Made by a program: the position numbers and the translations under genes
Shown here: positions 25,799-33,577 of the stretch, in pieces
Layout: every line of letters begins with the position of its first letter
Position numbering within the stretch: position 1 is the stretch's first letter
Origin: Paraburkholderia nodosa
Lineage (GTDB): Bacteria; Pseudomonadota; Gammaproteobacteria; Burkholderiales; Burkholderiaceae
NCBI RefSeq assembly: GCF_001718195.1
Contig: NZ_MCNV01000001.1
Coordinates: 434,001 to 498,000 of the forward strand
Direction of reading: 5' to 3'
DNA length: 64,000 nt
Notes under the pieces: generated by a model
What the model saw: the letters and a program-made list of their open reading frames with translations, nothing else
What the model was told of the DNA's origin: nothing
Databases searched by the model: none

Positions 25799-27136
25799 AT
25801 GCCCCACAAGGAAGGCAGTCTCGAAGCGCCGACCCGCCATCCGCTCGACTGGCGCTCCGACGCTTTTTACGACCAGGGCCAGCTCGATACGGAACTCGCG
25901 CGCGTGTTCGATATCTGTGCGGGCTGCCGGCGCTGTGTGTCGCTATGCGGCGCGTTTCCCACGCTGTTCGATCTCGTCGATGAAACCGATAGCGGCGAAG
26001 CGCACGACGTCGACAAGGCGGCGTTCGACAAGGTCGTCGACCAGTGTTACCTGTGCGATCTCTGCTACATGACGAAGTGCCCCTACGTGCCGCCGCATCC
26101 GTGGAATGTGGACTTTCCGCATCTGATGCTGCGTGCCAAGGCCGTGCATTACCGCAAGGGCGAAGTGAAGCTGCGCGACCGCGTGCTCTCGAATACCGAC
26201 GCGCTCGGCCAGATCGCCGGCATTCCCGTCGTGACGCAAACGGTCAACGCGATCAATCACACGAAAGCGATGCGCGGCGCGATGGAAGAGATGCTGGGCG
26301 TCGATCGCAAGGCGTGGCTGCCCGATTTCGCTACACACAAGTTTCGTAACGTTGCTAAACGCGCGGGCTCGAGCGACGTGCGCGACGGCGAGCGCACGCC
26401 GGGCAAGGTCGCCATTTACGCGACGTGTTACGTGAACTTCAACGAGCCCGGCATCGGCCACGATCTGCTCGCGGTGCTCGACCACAACGAGATTCCCTAC
26501 GAGCTAGTGAAGAGCGAATGGTGCTGCGGCATGCCGCTGCTGGAGCAGGGCAATCTGGAGGGCGTGGCGCACAAGCAGGCGCAGAACATGCCGATGCTCG
26601 CGCGTTACGCGCGCGAAGGTTATGCGCTGATCGGCGCGGTGCCGAGTTGCGTCCTCATGTACAAGCATGAGCTGCCGCTGATGTTTCCCGACGATGCCAA
26701 CACGAAAGCCGTGAGCGACGCGTTCTGGGACCCGTTCGAGTATCTCGTGGCGCGTCATCGCGACGGCCTGCTCAAGACCGATTTCCGTGCGCCGCTTGGC
26801 AACGTGTCGTATCACGTGCCGTGTCATGCGCGCGTGCAGAACATCGGCCGCAAGACGTTCGATCTGCTTTCGCTCGTGCCCGAAACAAAAGTGACCGTAG
26901 TCGAGCGCTGTTCGGGCCACGCGGGCACGTTCGGCGTGAAGAAGGAATTCCACGCCATGTCGATGAAGATCGGCACGCCCGTGTTCAAGCAGATGGGGCA
27001 GGCCGAACCGAATTTCATCTCGTCCGATTGCCAGCTTGCGGGGCATCACATTGCGCAGGGCATCGAAGAGAACCAGCTAGGCGAGCCGCCGCTCGCTCAC
27101 CCCATTACCTTGCTGCGCCGCGCCTACGGCATCTAG
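25799..27136 (+). CDS. Cysteine-rich Fe-S oxidoreductase (GlpC/HdrD-like)
   Basis: 445-residue cytosolic protein. Two ferredoxin-type [4Fe-4S] motifs open it: CAGCRRCVSLC near residue 40 and CYLCDLCYMTKCPYVPP near residue 82. Two CCG-type cysteine domains follow, with SEWCCGMPLLEQGN, VPSCVLMYKHELP, VPCHARVQNIG and ERCSGHAGTFGV. This is the architecture of GlpC, GlcF and heterodisulfide reductase D subunits, which pass electrons through Fe-S clusters. AGAAGGAGA precedes the ATG. Placed between rubrerythrin and DUF3501, it likely feeds reducing power to peroxide or other substrate reduction; the actual electron donor is not visible. Confidence 0.88.
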   Translation: MPHKEGSLEAPTRHPLDWRSDAFYDQGQLDTELARVFDICAGCRRCVSLCGAFPTLFDLVDETDSGEAHDVDKAAFDKVVDQCYLCDLCYMTKCPYVPPHPWNVDFPHLMLRAKAVHYRKGEVKLRDRVLSNTDALGQIAGIPVVTQTVNAINHTKAMRGAMEEMLGVDRKAWLPDFATHKFRNVAKRAGSSDVRDGERTPGKVAIYATCYVNFNEPGIGHDLLAVLDHNEIPYELVKSEWCCGMPLLEQGNLEGVAHKQAQNMPMLARYAREGYALIGAVPSCVLMYKHELPLMFPDDANTKAVSDAFWDPFEYLVARHRDGLLKTDFRAPLGNVSYHVPCHARVQNIGRKTFDLLSLVPETKVTVVERCSGHAGTFGVKKEFHAMSMKIGTPVFKQMGQAEPNFISSDCQLAGHHIAQGIEENQLGEPPLAHPITLLRRAYGI

Positions 27137-27175
27137 GCCCCGACGCCAACCCGCAACATTCACGAGGCACGACTC

Positions 27176-27757
27176 ATGACGATCGCGAGAAATTCGCTGT
27201 TGACGCTGGAAGCCTACGCCAGGGTGCGGGGCGACATGCGCAAACGCATCATCGAGCACAAAAAGCAGCGCGTGGTATCGCTCGGCAATCACCTCACGTT
27301 CCTGTTCGAGGACGAGACGACGATCCGCTACCAGATTCAGGAGATGCTGCACATCGAAAAGATCTTCGACGAAGACGGCATTCAGGGCGAACTCGCAGCC
27401 TATCTGCCGCTCGTGCCCGACGGCGGCAACCTGAAGGCGACCATGCAGCTCGAATACGAGAGTGAAGTCGAGCGGCGCGCGGCGCTGGCGCGGCTGATCG
27501 GCATCGAGGACAAGGTGTTCGTCCAGGTGGATGGCGAGCCGCCCGTCTACGCGATTGCCGACGAGGACCTCGAACGCGAGAACGCCGAAAAGACTTCGGC
27601 GGTGCATTTCGTTCGCTTCGAACTCACGCCGCAGATGAAAACGCGCTTGCGCGAAGGCGCCGCGCTCACGATAGGCTGCGATCATCCGAATTACCGCGTG
27701 CCGACCCAGACCATCGACGGCGAGGTGCGTGCCTCGTTGCTCAAGGATCTCGCCTGA
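27176..27757 (+). CDS. DUF3501 family protein
   Basis: 193 residues of the DUF3501 family, function unknown. Family-like features include LTLEAYARVRGDMRKRIIEHKKQRVVSLG (in two parts, residues 9-38), LFEDETTIRYQIQEML, and HFVRFELTPQM, ending with GCDHPNY and LLKDLA. The HKK/RR-rich N-terminal helix may contact nucleic acid or a partner. There is no cysteine cluster. It lies 39 bases after the Fe-S gene with GAGG before the ATG, third gene of the rubrerythrin operon. The repeated grouping of these three families across bacteria suggests one redox system. Confidence 0.85.
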   Translation: MTIARNSLLTLEAYARVRGDMRKRIIEHKKQRVVSLGNHLTFLFEDETTIRYQIQEMLHIEKIFDEDGIQGELAAYLPLVPDGGNLKATMQLEYESEVERRAALARLIGIEDKVFVQVDGEPPVYAIADEDLERENAEKTSAVHFVRFELTPQMKTRLREGAALTIGCDHPNYRVPTQTIDGEVRASLLKDLA

Positions 27758-27775
27758 GGCGCTTCGGACGCCCCA

Positions 27776-28240
27776 TCAAACGTCCTTGCGGTACATGACG
27801 AAGCCAGGCTTCACGGCCACGTCGTCGTAAAGCCGCATGGCCGTGTGATTCGTCTCGTGCGTGTGCCAGTACACGCGCGCCGAATTCGACGCCTTCGCGT
27901 GCGCATACACGGCCTCGATCAGCGCGCGGCCCACGCCCTGGCCGCGCGCGTCTTCCACGGTGAAGAGATCCTGCAAATAGCAGATCGGCCCTTCCAGAAT
28001 CGTGTTGCGGTGATAGATGAAGTGCACGAGGCCGAGCACGCGTTCGCCGCGCACGGCGATGAACGCGTGCATGGGCTCGTAGCCGTCGAAGAAACGCGAC
28101 CAGGTCGTGCGCGTGATGTGCTCCGGCAGCGCGGTGGCGTCGAAGCGGCCGTAAAAGCGGTTGTAGCCGTCCCAGAGCGGCAGCCATGCAGCGAAATCGT
28201 CGGGTGCGACGGCGCGGACCACAAGCGTCGTGTCGGTCAT
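27776..28240 (-). CDS. GNAT-family N-acetyltransferase
   Basis: 154-residue acetyltransferase. The acetyl-CoA binding loop is DLFTVEDARGQGVGRALIEAV near residues 91-111 (Q/RxxGxG/A), preceded by VLGLVHFIYHRNTI and followed by VYWHTHETNHTAMRLYDD, a region common in spermidine/small-amine acetyltransferase-like members. Substrate unknown; an amine or amino acid is plausible. AAGGAGA precedes the ATG. It is divergent from a MocR regulator gene with a large inverted repeat between them, so it is a likely target of that regulator. Confidence 0.88.
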   Translation of the reverse strand: MTDTTLVVRAVAPDDFAAWLPLWDGYNRFYGRFDATALPEHITRTTWSRFFDGYEPMHAFIAVRGERVLGLVHFIYHRNTILEGPICYLQDLFTVEDARGQGVGRALIEAVYAHAKASNSARVYWHTHETNHTAMRLYDDVAVKPGFVMYRKDV

Positions 28241-28298
28241 GTGTTGTCTCCTTCTCCTTGTTCACAGGCTTTCCCGGACTCCCAAGCGTAAGCGACTT

Positions 28299-28344
28299 GT
28301 GGCACCATTGTTAGTCCCACCGAAACTAAAAACAATGGAGCCAC
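28299..28344. promoter_or_regulatory. 14-base inverted repeat, candidate MocR operator
   Basis: GTGGCACCATTGTT (28299-28312) faces AACAATGGAGCCAC (28331-28344), matching at 13 of 14 positions with an 18-base spacer; TTAGT and ACTAA repeat the symmetry inside. The right arm contains the GGAG ribosome site of the MocR gene, so a bound protein or an RNA hairpin would affect its own translation or transcription. Confidence 0.6.
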
Positions 28345-28348
28345 GGGT

Positions 28349-29881
28349 TTGGACTACGCGTTGATGATGACGGCCTATGCGAAGCGCGCCGTGCGCAAGC
28401 TCACGCAGCAGGACCTGCTTTACGAGAGCCTGCGCCGCGCGATCCTCGACGGCGATATTGGCCGCGGCACGCGCCTCGCGTCGAGCCGCGCGCTCGCGGA
28501 GCAGCTAGGCATCGCGCGCAACTCGGTGCTCTATGCGTATGAGCGGCTCGTGGAAGAGGGCTTCGTCAGCGCGACGCGCCACGGTTCGGTCGTCAACGCG
28601 GTCAGCGCCGGTGCAGTCGCAACCCCGGCCCAGACCACGCAGCGCGAAGAACCCGTGCCTGCGCTTGCGCGCCGCGTGCGCGAACTGCCGCCGCGCCGCG
28701 CGGGCCGCGACGGCTCGAAGGCGCTGCGCCCAGGCGTGCCCGCGCTCGACGCGTTTCCTTACGCGCAATGGCGCACGGCGGTCGAACGCGCGCTGCGCGA
28801 GTTGCGCGCGCACGATCTCGGCTATGGCGACAGCGCGGGCATGCCCGCACTGCGTCAGGCAATCGCGCAATACGTACGCGTGTCGCGCGGCGTGCGCTGC
28901 CAGCCCGACCAGGTGTTCGTCACGGACGGCACGCAGTCGAGCCTCGACCTGTGTGCGCGTCTCTTCGCGGACGAGGGCGAACGCGCGTGGATCGAAAATC
29001 CGGGCTACCTCGGCGCGCGCGTGGCGTTCACGGCCGCGGGGCTGCAACTCGTGCCGATGAGTGTGGATGCGGCGGGCATGTCGACGCGCCCCGAGGACTG
29101 GCGCGAGAGGCCGCCGCGACTCGTCTATCTCACGCCGTCGCACCAGTATCCGCTGGGCTGCGTGCTGAGCCTCGAGCGGCGGCTCGCGCTGATCGAGCAG
29201 GCGCGCGCGTGCGGCGCGTGGATCGTCGAGGACGACTATGACAGCGAGCTGCGCCACGACGGGCCGCCGCTGCCGTCGATCCAGGGCCTCGCCGACGACG
29301 CGCCCGTGATCTATCTCGGCACCTTCAGCAAGACGCTGTTTCCGGCGCTGCGCATCGGCTTCATGATCGTGCCGCGGCGTGTGGCCGCGCAGTTCGCGCA
29401 GGCGCACCACACACTCGTGCGCCAGGGGCGCGTGGCGGAACAACTGGCGCTCGCGGAATTCATCGAAAGCGGGCGTTACGCGCGCCATTTGCGGCGCATG
29501 CGCAAGCTCTACGAAGAGCGCCGCGACGGTCTGGTCGCCGCCATCGACAAACATCTGGCCGGCGTGATGACGGTGTCGGCGGACGCGGGCGGCATGCATT
29601 TGAGCGTACGCCTCGACGCGCCGCTCGCCGACGCCGATGTGAGCGAAGCCGCGCGCGCACACGGCCTGCATCTATCGCCGTTGAGCGCGTATTGCGTCGA
29701 TGCCCCGGACGCCGCGCGCTACAACGGCTTCCTGCTCGGCTATGCGGAAACGCCGCCGCAGGTCGCCGACGCGCTCATGCAGACGCTCGCGCGCATCGTG
29801 CGCGAACGTCTGCCAGCGGCTCCATCGCTTATTGGTGGCCCGCAATCACATGCGGCAGATACGGCGCTTCGAGTGTCTTGA
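28349..29881 (+). CDS. MocR/PdxR-type GntR regulator with aminotransferase domain
   Basis: 510-residue regulator. A GntR winged helix-turn-helix (about 20-85: DLLYESLRRAILDGDI, ASSRALAEQLGIARNSV, YERLVEEGF) is joined by a long linker to a fold-type I aminotransferase domain with the PLP lysine Lys328 in GTFSKTLFPALRIGF and VEDDYDSELRHDG upstream. Such proteins sense PLP, PMP or amino-acid adducts. The start is TTG at 28349 with GGAG eight bases before; an ATG at 28364 is the alternative. The last 53 bases overlap the converging aldo/keto reductase gene, so the tail after RERLPAA is antisense-coded. Likely target: the divergent GNAT gene. Confidence 0.9.
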   Translation: MDYALMMTAYAKRAVRKLTQQDLLYESLRRAILDGDIGRGTRLASSRALAEQLGIARNSVLYAYERLVEEGFVSATRHGSVVNAVSAGAVATPAQTTQREEPVPALARRVRELPPRRAGRDGSKALRPGVPALDAFPYAQWRTAVERALRELRAHDLGYGDSAGMPALRQAIAQYVRVSRGVRCQPDQVFVTDGTQSSLDLCARLFADEGERAWIENPGYLGARVAFTAAGLQLVPMSVDAAGMSTRPEDWRERPPRLVYLTPSHQYPLGCVLSLERRLALIEQARACGAWIVEDDYDSELRHDGPPLPSIQGLADDAPVIYLGTFSKTLFPALRIGFMIVPRRVAAQFAQAHHTLVRQGRVAEQLALAEFIESGRYARHLRRMRKLYEERRDGLVAAIDKHLAGVMTVSADAGGMHLSVRLDAPLADADVSEAARAHGLHLSPLSAYCVDAPDAARYNGFLLGYAETPPQVADALMQTLARIVRERLPAAPSLIGGPQSHAADTALRVS

Positions 29882-30803
29882 TCTCTTCGTCCGAGAGCTT
29901 GAGCGAAAGCGCCGCCACAGCGTCTTCGATGTGCTGTGGCTTCGACGCGCCGATGATCGGCGACGTGATGGCGGGCTTGTGCAGCAGCCACGCGAGCGCG
30001 ACCTGCGCACGCGGGACGTCGTGAGCCCGCGCGATGGTGGCGACCGCATCGATGATAGCCTTGTCCGCATCGGCGCCATAGAGCGTCTTGCCGAACTTGT
30101 CGGTGGCCTCGCGCTCGCTCGTCTCGTTCCAGTCGCGCGTGAGGCGGCCGCGCGCGAGCGGGCTCCATGGCATGACGGCAATGCCCTGGTCGGCGCACAG
30201 CGGCAGCATTTCACGCTCTTCCTCGCGATACAGCAGGTTCACGTGGTCCTGCATGCTGATGAATTCGGTCCAGCCGTTCAGGCGCGAGGTGTAGAGCGCC
30301 TTGCTGAACTGCCACGCGTGCATGGAAGAAGCGCCGATATAGCGCGCCTTGCCGGCCTTCACGACATCGTGCAGCGCTTCGAGCGTTTCTTCGATGGGCG
30401 TGTTGTAGTCCCAGCGATGGATCTGGTAGAGATCGACGTAATCGGTGCCGAGGCGCTTGAGGCTATGGTCGATTTCCGTGAGGATGGCCTTGCGCGACAG
30501 GCCCTGGCCGTTCGGGCCGGGCCGCATGCGGTTGTACACCTTCGTGGCGAGCACGATGTCGTCGCGCTTGACGAAGTCGCGCAGCGCGCGCCCGACGATC
30601 TCCTCCGAGGTGCCGTCCGAATAGGTGTTCGCGGTGTCGAAGAAGTTGATGCCGGCGTCGAGCGCCTGGCGGATGAGCGGGCGGCTGGCGTCCTCGCCGA
30701 GCGTCCACGGGTGCGCGCCGCGTTCGGCCACGCCGTAGGTCATGCAACCGAGACAAAGACGCGAAACCTGCAGCCCTGTCGAGCCGAACCTGACGTAATC
30801 CAT
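29829..30803 (-). CDS. Aldo/keto reductase
   Basis: 324-residue NADPH-dependent oxidoreductase. The catalytic tetrad region is present: DTANTYSDGTSEEIVG (Asp, Tyr), LATKVYNRM (Lys) and DLYQIHRWDYNTP (His). IGASSMHAWQF, LARGRL and the NADPH-binding IIGASKPQHIEDAV complete the YghZ/AKR-like pattern. Substrate unknown; aldehydes are likely. AAGGAG precedes the ATG. It lies 115 bases after the last puuB-like gene in the same direction, so it may belong to the putrescine island as an aldehyde-detoxifying enzyme. That link is inferred only from position. Confidence 0.92.
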   Translation of the reverse strand: MDYVRFGSTGLQVSRLCLGCMTYGVAERGAHPWTLGEDASRPLIRQALDAGINFFDTANTYSDGTSEEIVGRALRDFVKRDDIVLATKVYNRMRPGPNGQGLSRKAILTEIDHSLKRLGTDYVDLYQIHRWDYNTPIEETLEALHDVVKAGKARYIGASSMHAWQFSKALYTSRLNGWTEFISMQDHVNLLYREEEREMLPLCADQGIAVMPWSPLARGRLTRDWNETSEREATDKFGKTLYGADADKAIIDAVATIARAHDVPRAQVALAWLLHKPAITSPIIGASKPQHIEDAVAALSLKLSDEEIKTLEAPYLPHVIAGHQ

Positions 30804-30918
30804 TGCTGGTGCTCCTTGCGAATAGGCGTTTCAAGCAGAGGAAGTGCGTGCGCCGCGCGAGCGCGGCGGACTTTCGCAAGGGTATAACAGGCCGGCGGAA
30901 CGTGCAGGGCGTGCCGCG

Positions 30919-32223
30919 TCAGAACATTTCCATCACACGGTGGTAGAGCATGCCGATTTCGAGCGCAGGCCGCCGCCACGCGGGGCCGCCGGGGAAGCGC
31001 GCGTGCCGCAGCTGCGCGAACAGATCGAACGAGGCGCGCTCGCCGACGATGGCCTGCGCAACGAGACGCCCCGCCATGCCCGTGAGCGCCACGCCGTGCC
31101 CCGAAAAGCCTTGCACATAGTAATAATTCGGGTCGATCACGCCGAAGTCGGGCGCGCGGTTGCGCGTGACATCGACGAAGCCGCCCCATGCGTATTCCAC
31201 GCGCGCACCGGCGAGCTGCGGGAAGGTATCGCTCATGCGCGTTTGCATGGCCGCTGTAAGGCGCTCGGGCGCGGCACCGGTCGAATCGGCGCGGCCGCCG
31301 AACAGCATGCGGTTGTCCGCCGAGACCCGGAAGTAGTCGAGAAAGAAGTTGTTGTCACATACGGCTGAACGTTGCGCGATCAACGAGTCGGCCAGCTCGC
31401 GCCCCAGCGGCTCGGTCGCGATGATGTACGAGGCGATGGGCGCGATACGCGCGGCCACGCTGCCGGGCAGCACGCCGCCCGGCGCGGCGTTGCAGCACGA
31501 CACCACGAAGCTGCAGCGTACTTCGCCGTGCGTCGTTCTGACCACGGGCCGCGCGCCGCGTACGACTTCGAGCGCACGCGTATGCGCGAAGAGTTGCGCG
31601 CCTTCGCGGCGCGCTGCGTCGGCGAGGCCAAGACAGTACTTGAGTGGATGCAGATGCCCCGAAACGGGATCGTAGACCCCCGCGATATAACGCTTTGACG
31701 CCACGCGTGCGCGCGTGGCGTCGGTGTCGAGCCATTCGAGTCGATCGTAGCCCCAGCGCGTGCGTGCGGCGTCCATCCATGCGCGTAGATCGGGCACGCG
31801 CTTCGTTTTCGTCGCAACGGTCAGATAGCCCGGCGTGAAGTCGCAATCGATGCCATAGCGGGCGATGCGCTCGCGCACGAGGTTCACGCCCTCGATGGAG
31901 AGCGCCCACGCCGCACGTATGCCTTGCGCGCCGAGTTGCTTTTCGAGCACTTCGTCTTTCGCAAAGCCCACGAGCGTCTGCCCGCCGTTGCGGCCCGAGG
32001 CGCCCCAGCCGGGACGATGGGCGTCGAGCACCACGACCGAAAGGCCGCGTGCGCGGCACTCCAGCGCGACCGAGAGTCCGGCGAAGCCCGCGCCGATCAC
32101 ACAGACGTCGGCGTCGAGCGTGCCTTCGAGCACGGGGTCGTCGTCGGCGGGGCGCGTGGCGGTGGCTTCGTAGTACGAGTGGCGGGCGAGGGCGTCCGCC
32201 TGGGCGTCGAGGTCGAGTGTCAT
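30919..32223 (-). CDS. puuB: Gamma-glutamylputrescine oxidase-like FAD oxidoreductase (copy 1)
   Basis: 434-residue DAO-family flavoprotein. PuuB oxidises gamma-glutamylputrescine to gamma-glutamyl-aminobutyraldehyde with release of ammonia and hydrogen peroxide. The ADP-binding motif is DADVCVIGAGFAGLSVALE near residue 36, followed by GWGASGRNGGQ, DPVSGHLHPLKYC, and the C-terminal FAD-binding YYVQGFSGHGVALTGMAG. Its ATG overlaps the stop of the upstream paralogue by one base (TGATG), so the two are translated together. It differs from copy 2 throughout, so this is an old duplication. One copy may act on a different amine. Confidence 0.85.
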   Translation of the reverse strand: MTLDLDAQADALARHSYYEATATRPADDDPVLEGTLDADVCVIGAGFAGLSVALECRARGLSVVVLDAHRPGWGASGRNGGQTLVGFAKDEVLEKQLGAQGIRAAWALSIEGVNLVRERIARYGIDCDFTPGYLTVATKTKRVPDLRAWMDAARTRWGYDRLEWLDTDATRARVASKRYIAGVYDPVSGHLHPLKYCLGLADAARREGAQLFAHTRALEVVRGARPVVRTTHGEVRCSFVVSCCNAAPGGVLPGSVAARIAPIASYIIATEPLGRELADSLIAQRSAVCDNNFFLDYFRVSADNRMLFGGRADSTGAAPERLTAAMQTRMSDTFPQLAGARVEYAWGGFVDVTRNRAPDFGVIDPNYYYVQGFSGHGVALTGMAGRLVAQAIVGERASFDLFAQLRHARFPGGPAWRRPALEIGMLYHRVMEMF

Positions 32224-33515
32224 CAAAGCAGGTCCTTCATCCGATACCACGCCATCGCGAGCACGAGGGCAGGGGTTCGCAGTGTAGCGCCGCCCGGGAA
32301 ATCGCGGTGACGGACCTTGCCGAACAGGTCGAAGCGCGCGGCCTGGCCGTGGATCGCCTCGGCGATCAGCGTGCCAGCGAGTCCCGTGACGTTCACGCCG
32401 TGACCCGAGAAGCCCTGCGCGAAGTACACGGTGGGCGAGAGGCGGCCGAAGTGCGGCGCGCGGTTCATCGTGATGTCCACGTAGCCGCCCCACGCGTAAT
32501 CCACCTTTACGTCGGCGAGTTGCGGAAACGTCTTCAGCATGTCGCGACGCATGGCTTCGCCCAGATTGGGCGGTGCGAAGGTGGAATAGCTCACCTTGCC
32601 GCCCCAGAGCAGGCGCGTGTCCGCGGCGGGACGGAAGTAGTCGAGTACGAAGCGGCTGTCGCATACGGCAGCCTGGGCGGGCATCAGCGCATTCATGCGT
32701 TCGGCGCCGAGTTTTTCGGTGGCGATCACATAAGTGCCCACGGGCATGATCTTGCGCGCGAGCGCGGGAGCGAGATCGCCCAGATACGTATTGCATGCGA
32801 GCACGACGAACTTCGCGCGCACGCTGCCACGCGCGGTTTCGACCACATGCGCACCGTTTTCTTCGCGCAGTCGCGTGACAGGGCTGTTTTCGTACACGCG
32901 CACGCCCGCTTCGATCGCCGCGCGCGCGAGCCCGAGTGTGTAGTTGAGCGGATGCAGATGCCCGCTATCGGGATCGTAGAGGCCGCCCGGATAGCGCGAC
33001 GACGCGACGTAGCGTCCGACACCGTCGCCGTCTACATACTGGAACCGGTCGTAGCCGAAGCGCTGCGCCGCCTCGTCACGCCAGCGCTTGAGCGCATCCA
33101 CGTCGCGCGCCTTGTTTGCGGCGGTGAAATAGCCTTCCGTGAGCGCGCAGTCGATGTTGTGCTGCTTGACGCGCCGCTTCACGATGTCGAGCGTCTCCAG
33201 GCCCATGTCCCAGATCTGCCGGACCTCCGCTTCGGGCATGAACTGCGCGAACGTGTCGATATCGCAGGCAAAACCGCCAATCAACTGCCCGCCGTTTCGC
33301 CCGCTTGCCGCCCACCCCACTCGCGAGGCTTCCACGAGCGCGACGCGGTGGCCGCGTTCGGCGAGATTCAGCGCGGCGGAAACACCCGTGAGGCCCGCGC
33401 CGACCACGCAGACATCGGCATCGAGCACGCCTTCGAGCGCGGGGTGCGTGGTCGAGTCGTGGGCGGTGGCCGCGTACCAGGACGGGGCATGAGGCTGATT
33501 GGCGAATTTGAGCAT
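32223..33515 (-). CDS. puuB: Gamma-glutamylputrescine oxidase-like FAD oxidoreductase (copy 2)
   Basis: 430-residue paralogue of the downstream gene. Motifs are DADVCVVGAGLTGVSAALN near residue 33, VGWAASGRNGGQLIGGFA, DPDSGHLHPLNYTLGL and VYFAQGFSGHGVNVTGLAG. PuuB function fits the surrounding puuA, puuC and puuD genes. The N-terminal MLKFANQPHAPSWYAATA matches family members that open with a short aromatic lead before the FAD domain. A longer in-frame extension upstream runs antisense through the porin gene and is rejected. The gap to the porin gene is 62 bases. Confidence 0.88.
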   Translation of the reverse strand: MLKFANQPHAPSWYAATAHDSTTHPALEGVLDADVCVVGAGLTGVSAALNLAERGHRVALVEASRVGWAASGRNGGQLIGGFACDIDTFAQFMPEAEVRQIWDMGLETLDIVKRRVKQHNIDCALTEGYFTAANKARDVDALKRWRDEAAQRFGYDRFQYVDGDGVGRYVASSRYPGGLYDPDSGHLHPLNYTLGLARAAIEAGVRVYENSPVTRLREENGAHVVETARGSVRAKFVVLACNTYLGDLAPALARKIMPVGTYVIATEKLGAERMNALMPAQAAVCDSRFVLDYFRPAADTRLLWGGKVSYSTFAPPNLGEAMRRDMLKTFPQLADVKVDYAWGGYVDITMNRAPHFGRLSPTVYFAQGFSGHGVNVTGLAGTLIAEAIHGQAARFDLFGKVRHRDFPGGATLRTPALVLAMAWYRMKDLL

Positions 33516-33577
33516 AGCGGAAAGCGAATCAGGAAACAGCGGGCGACAGCACGAGGCCGCCGCCCGCCGCGACTTCA

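Noticed and set aside
32224-32796. Extension of the downstream puuB-like gene into the upstream one
   Set aside because: The TGATG overlap at 32223 gives a proper start; the extension is in a shadow frame.
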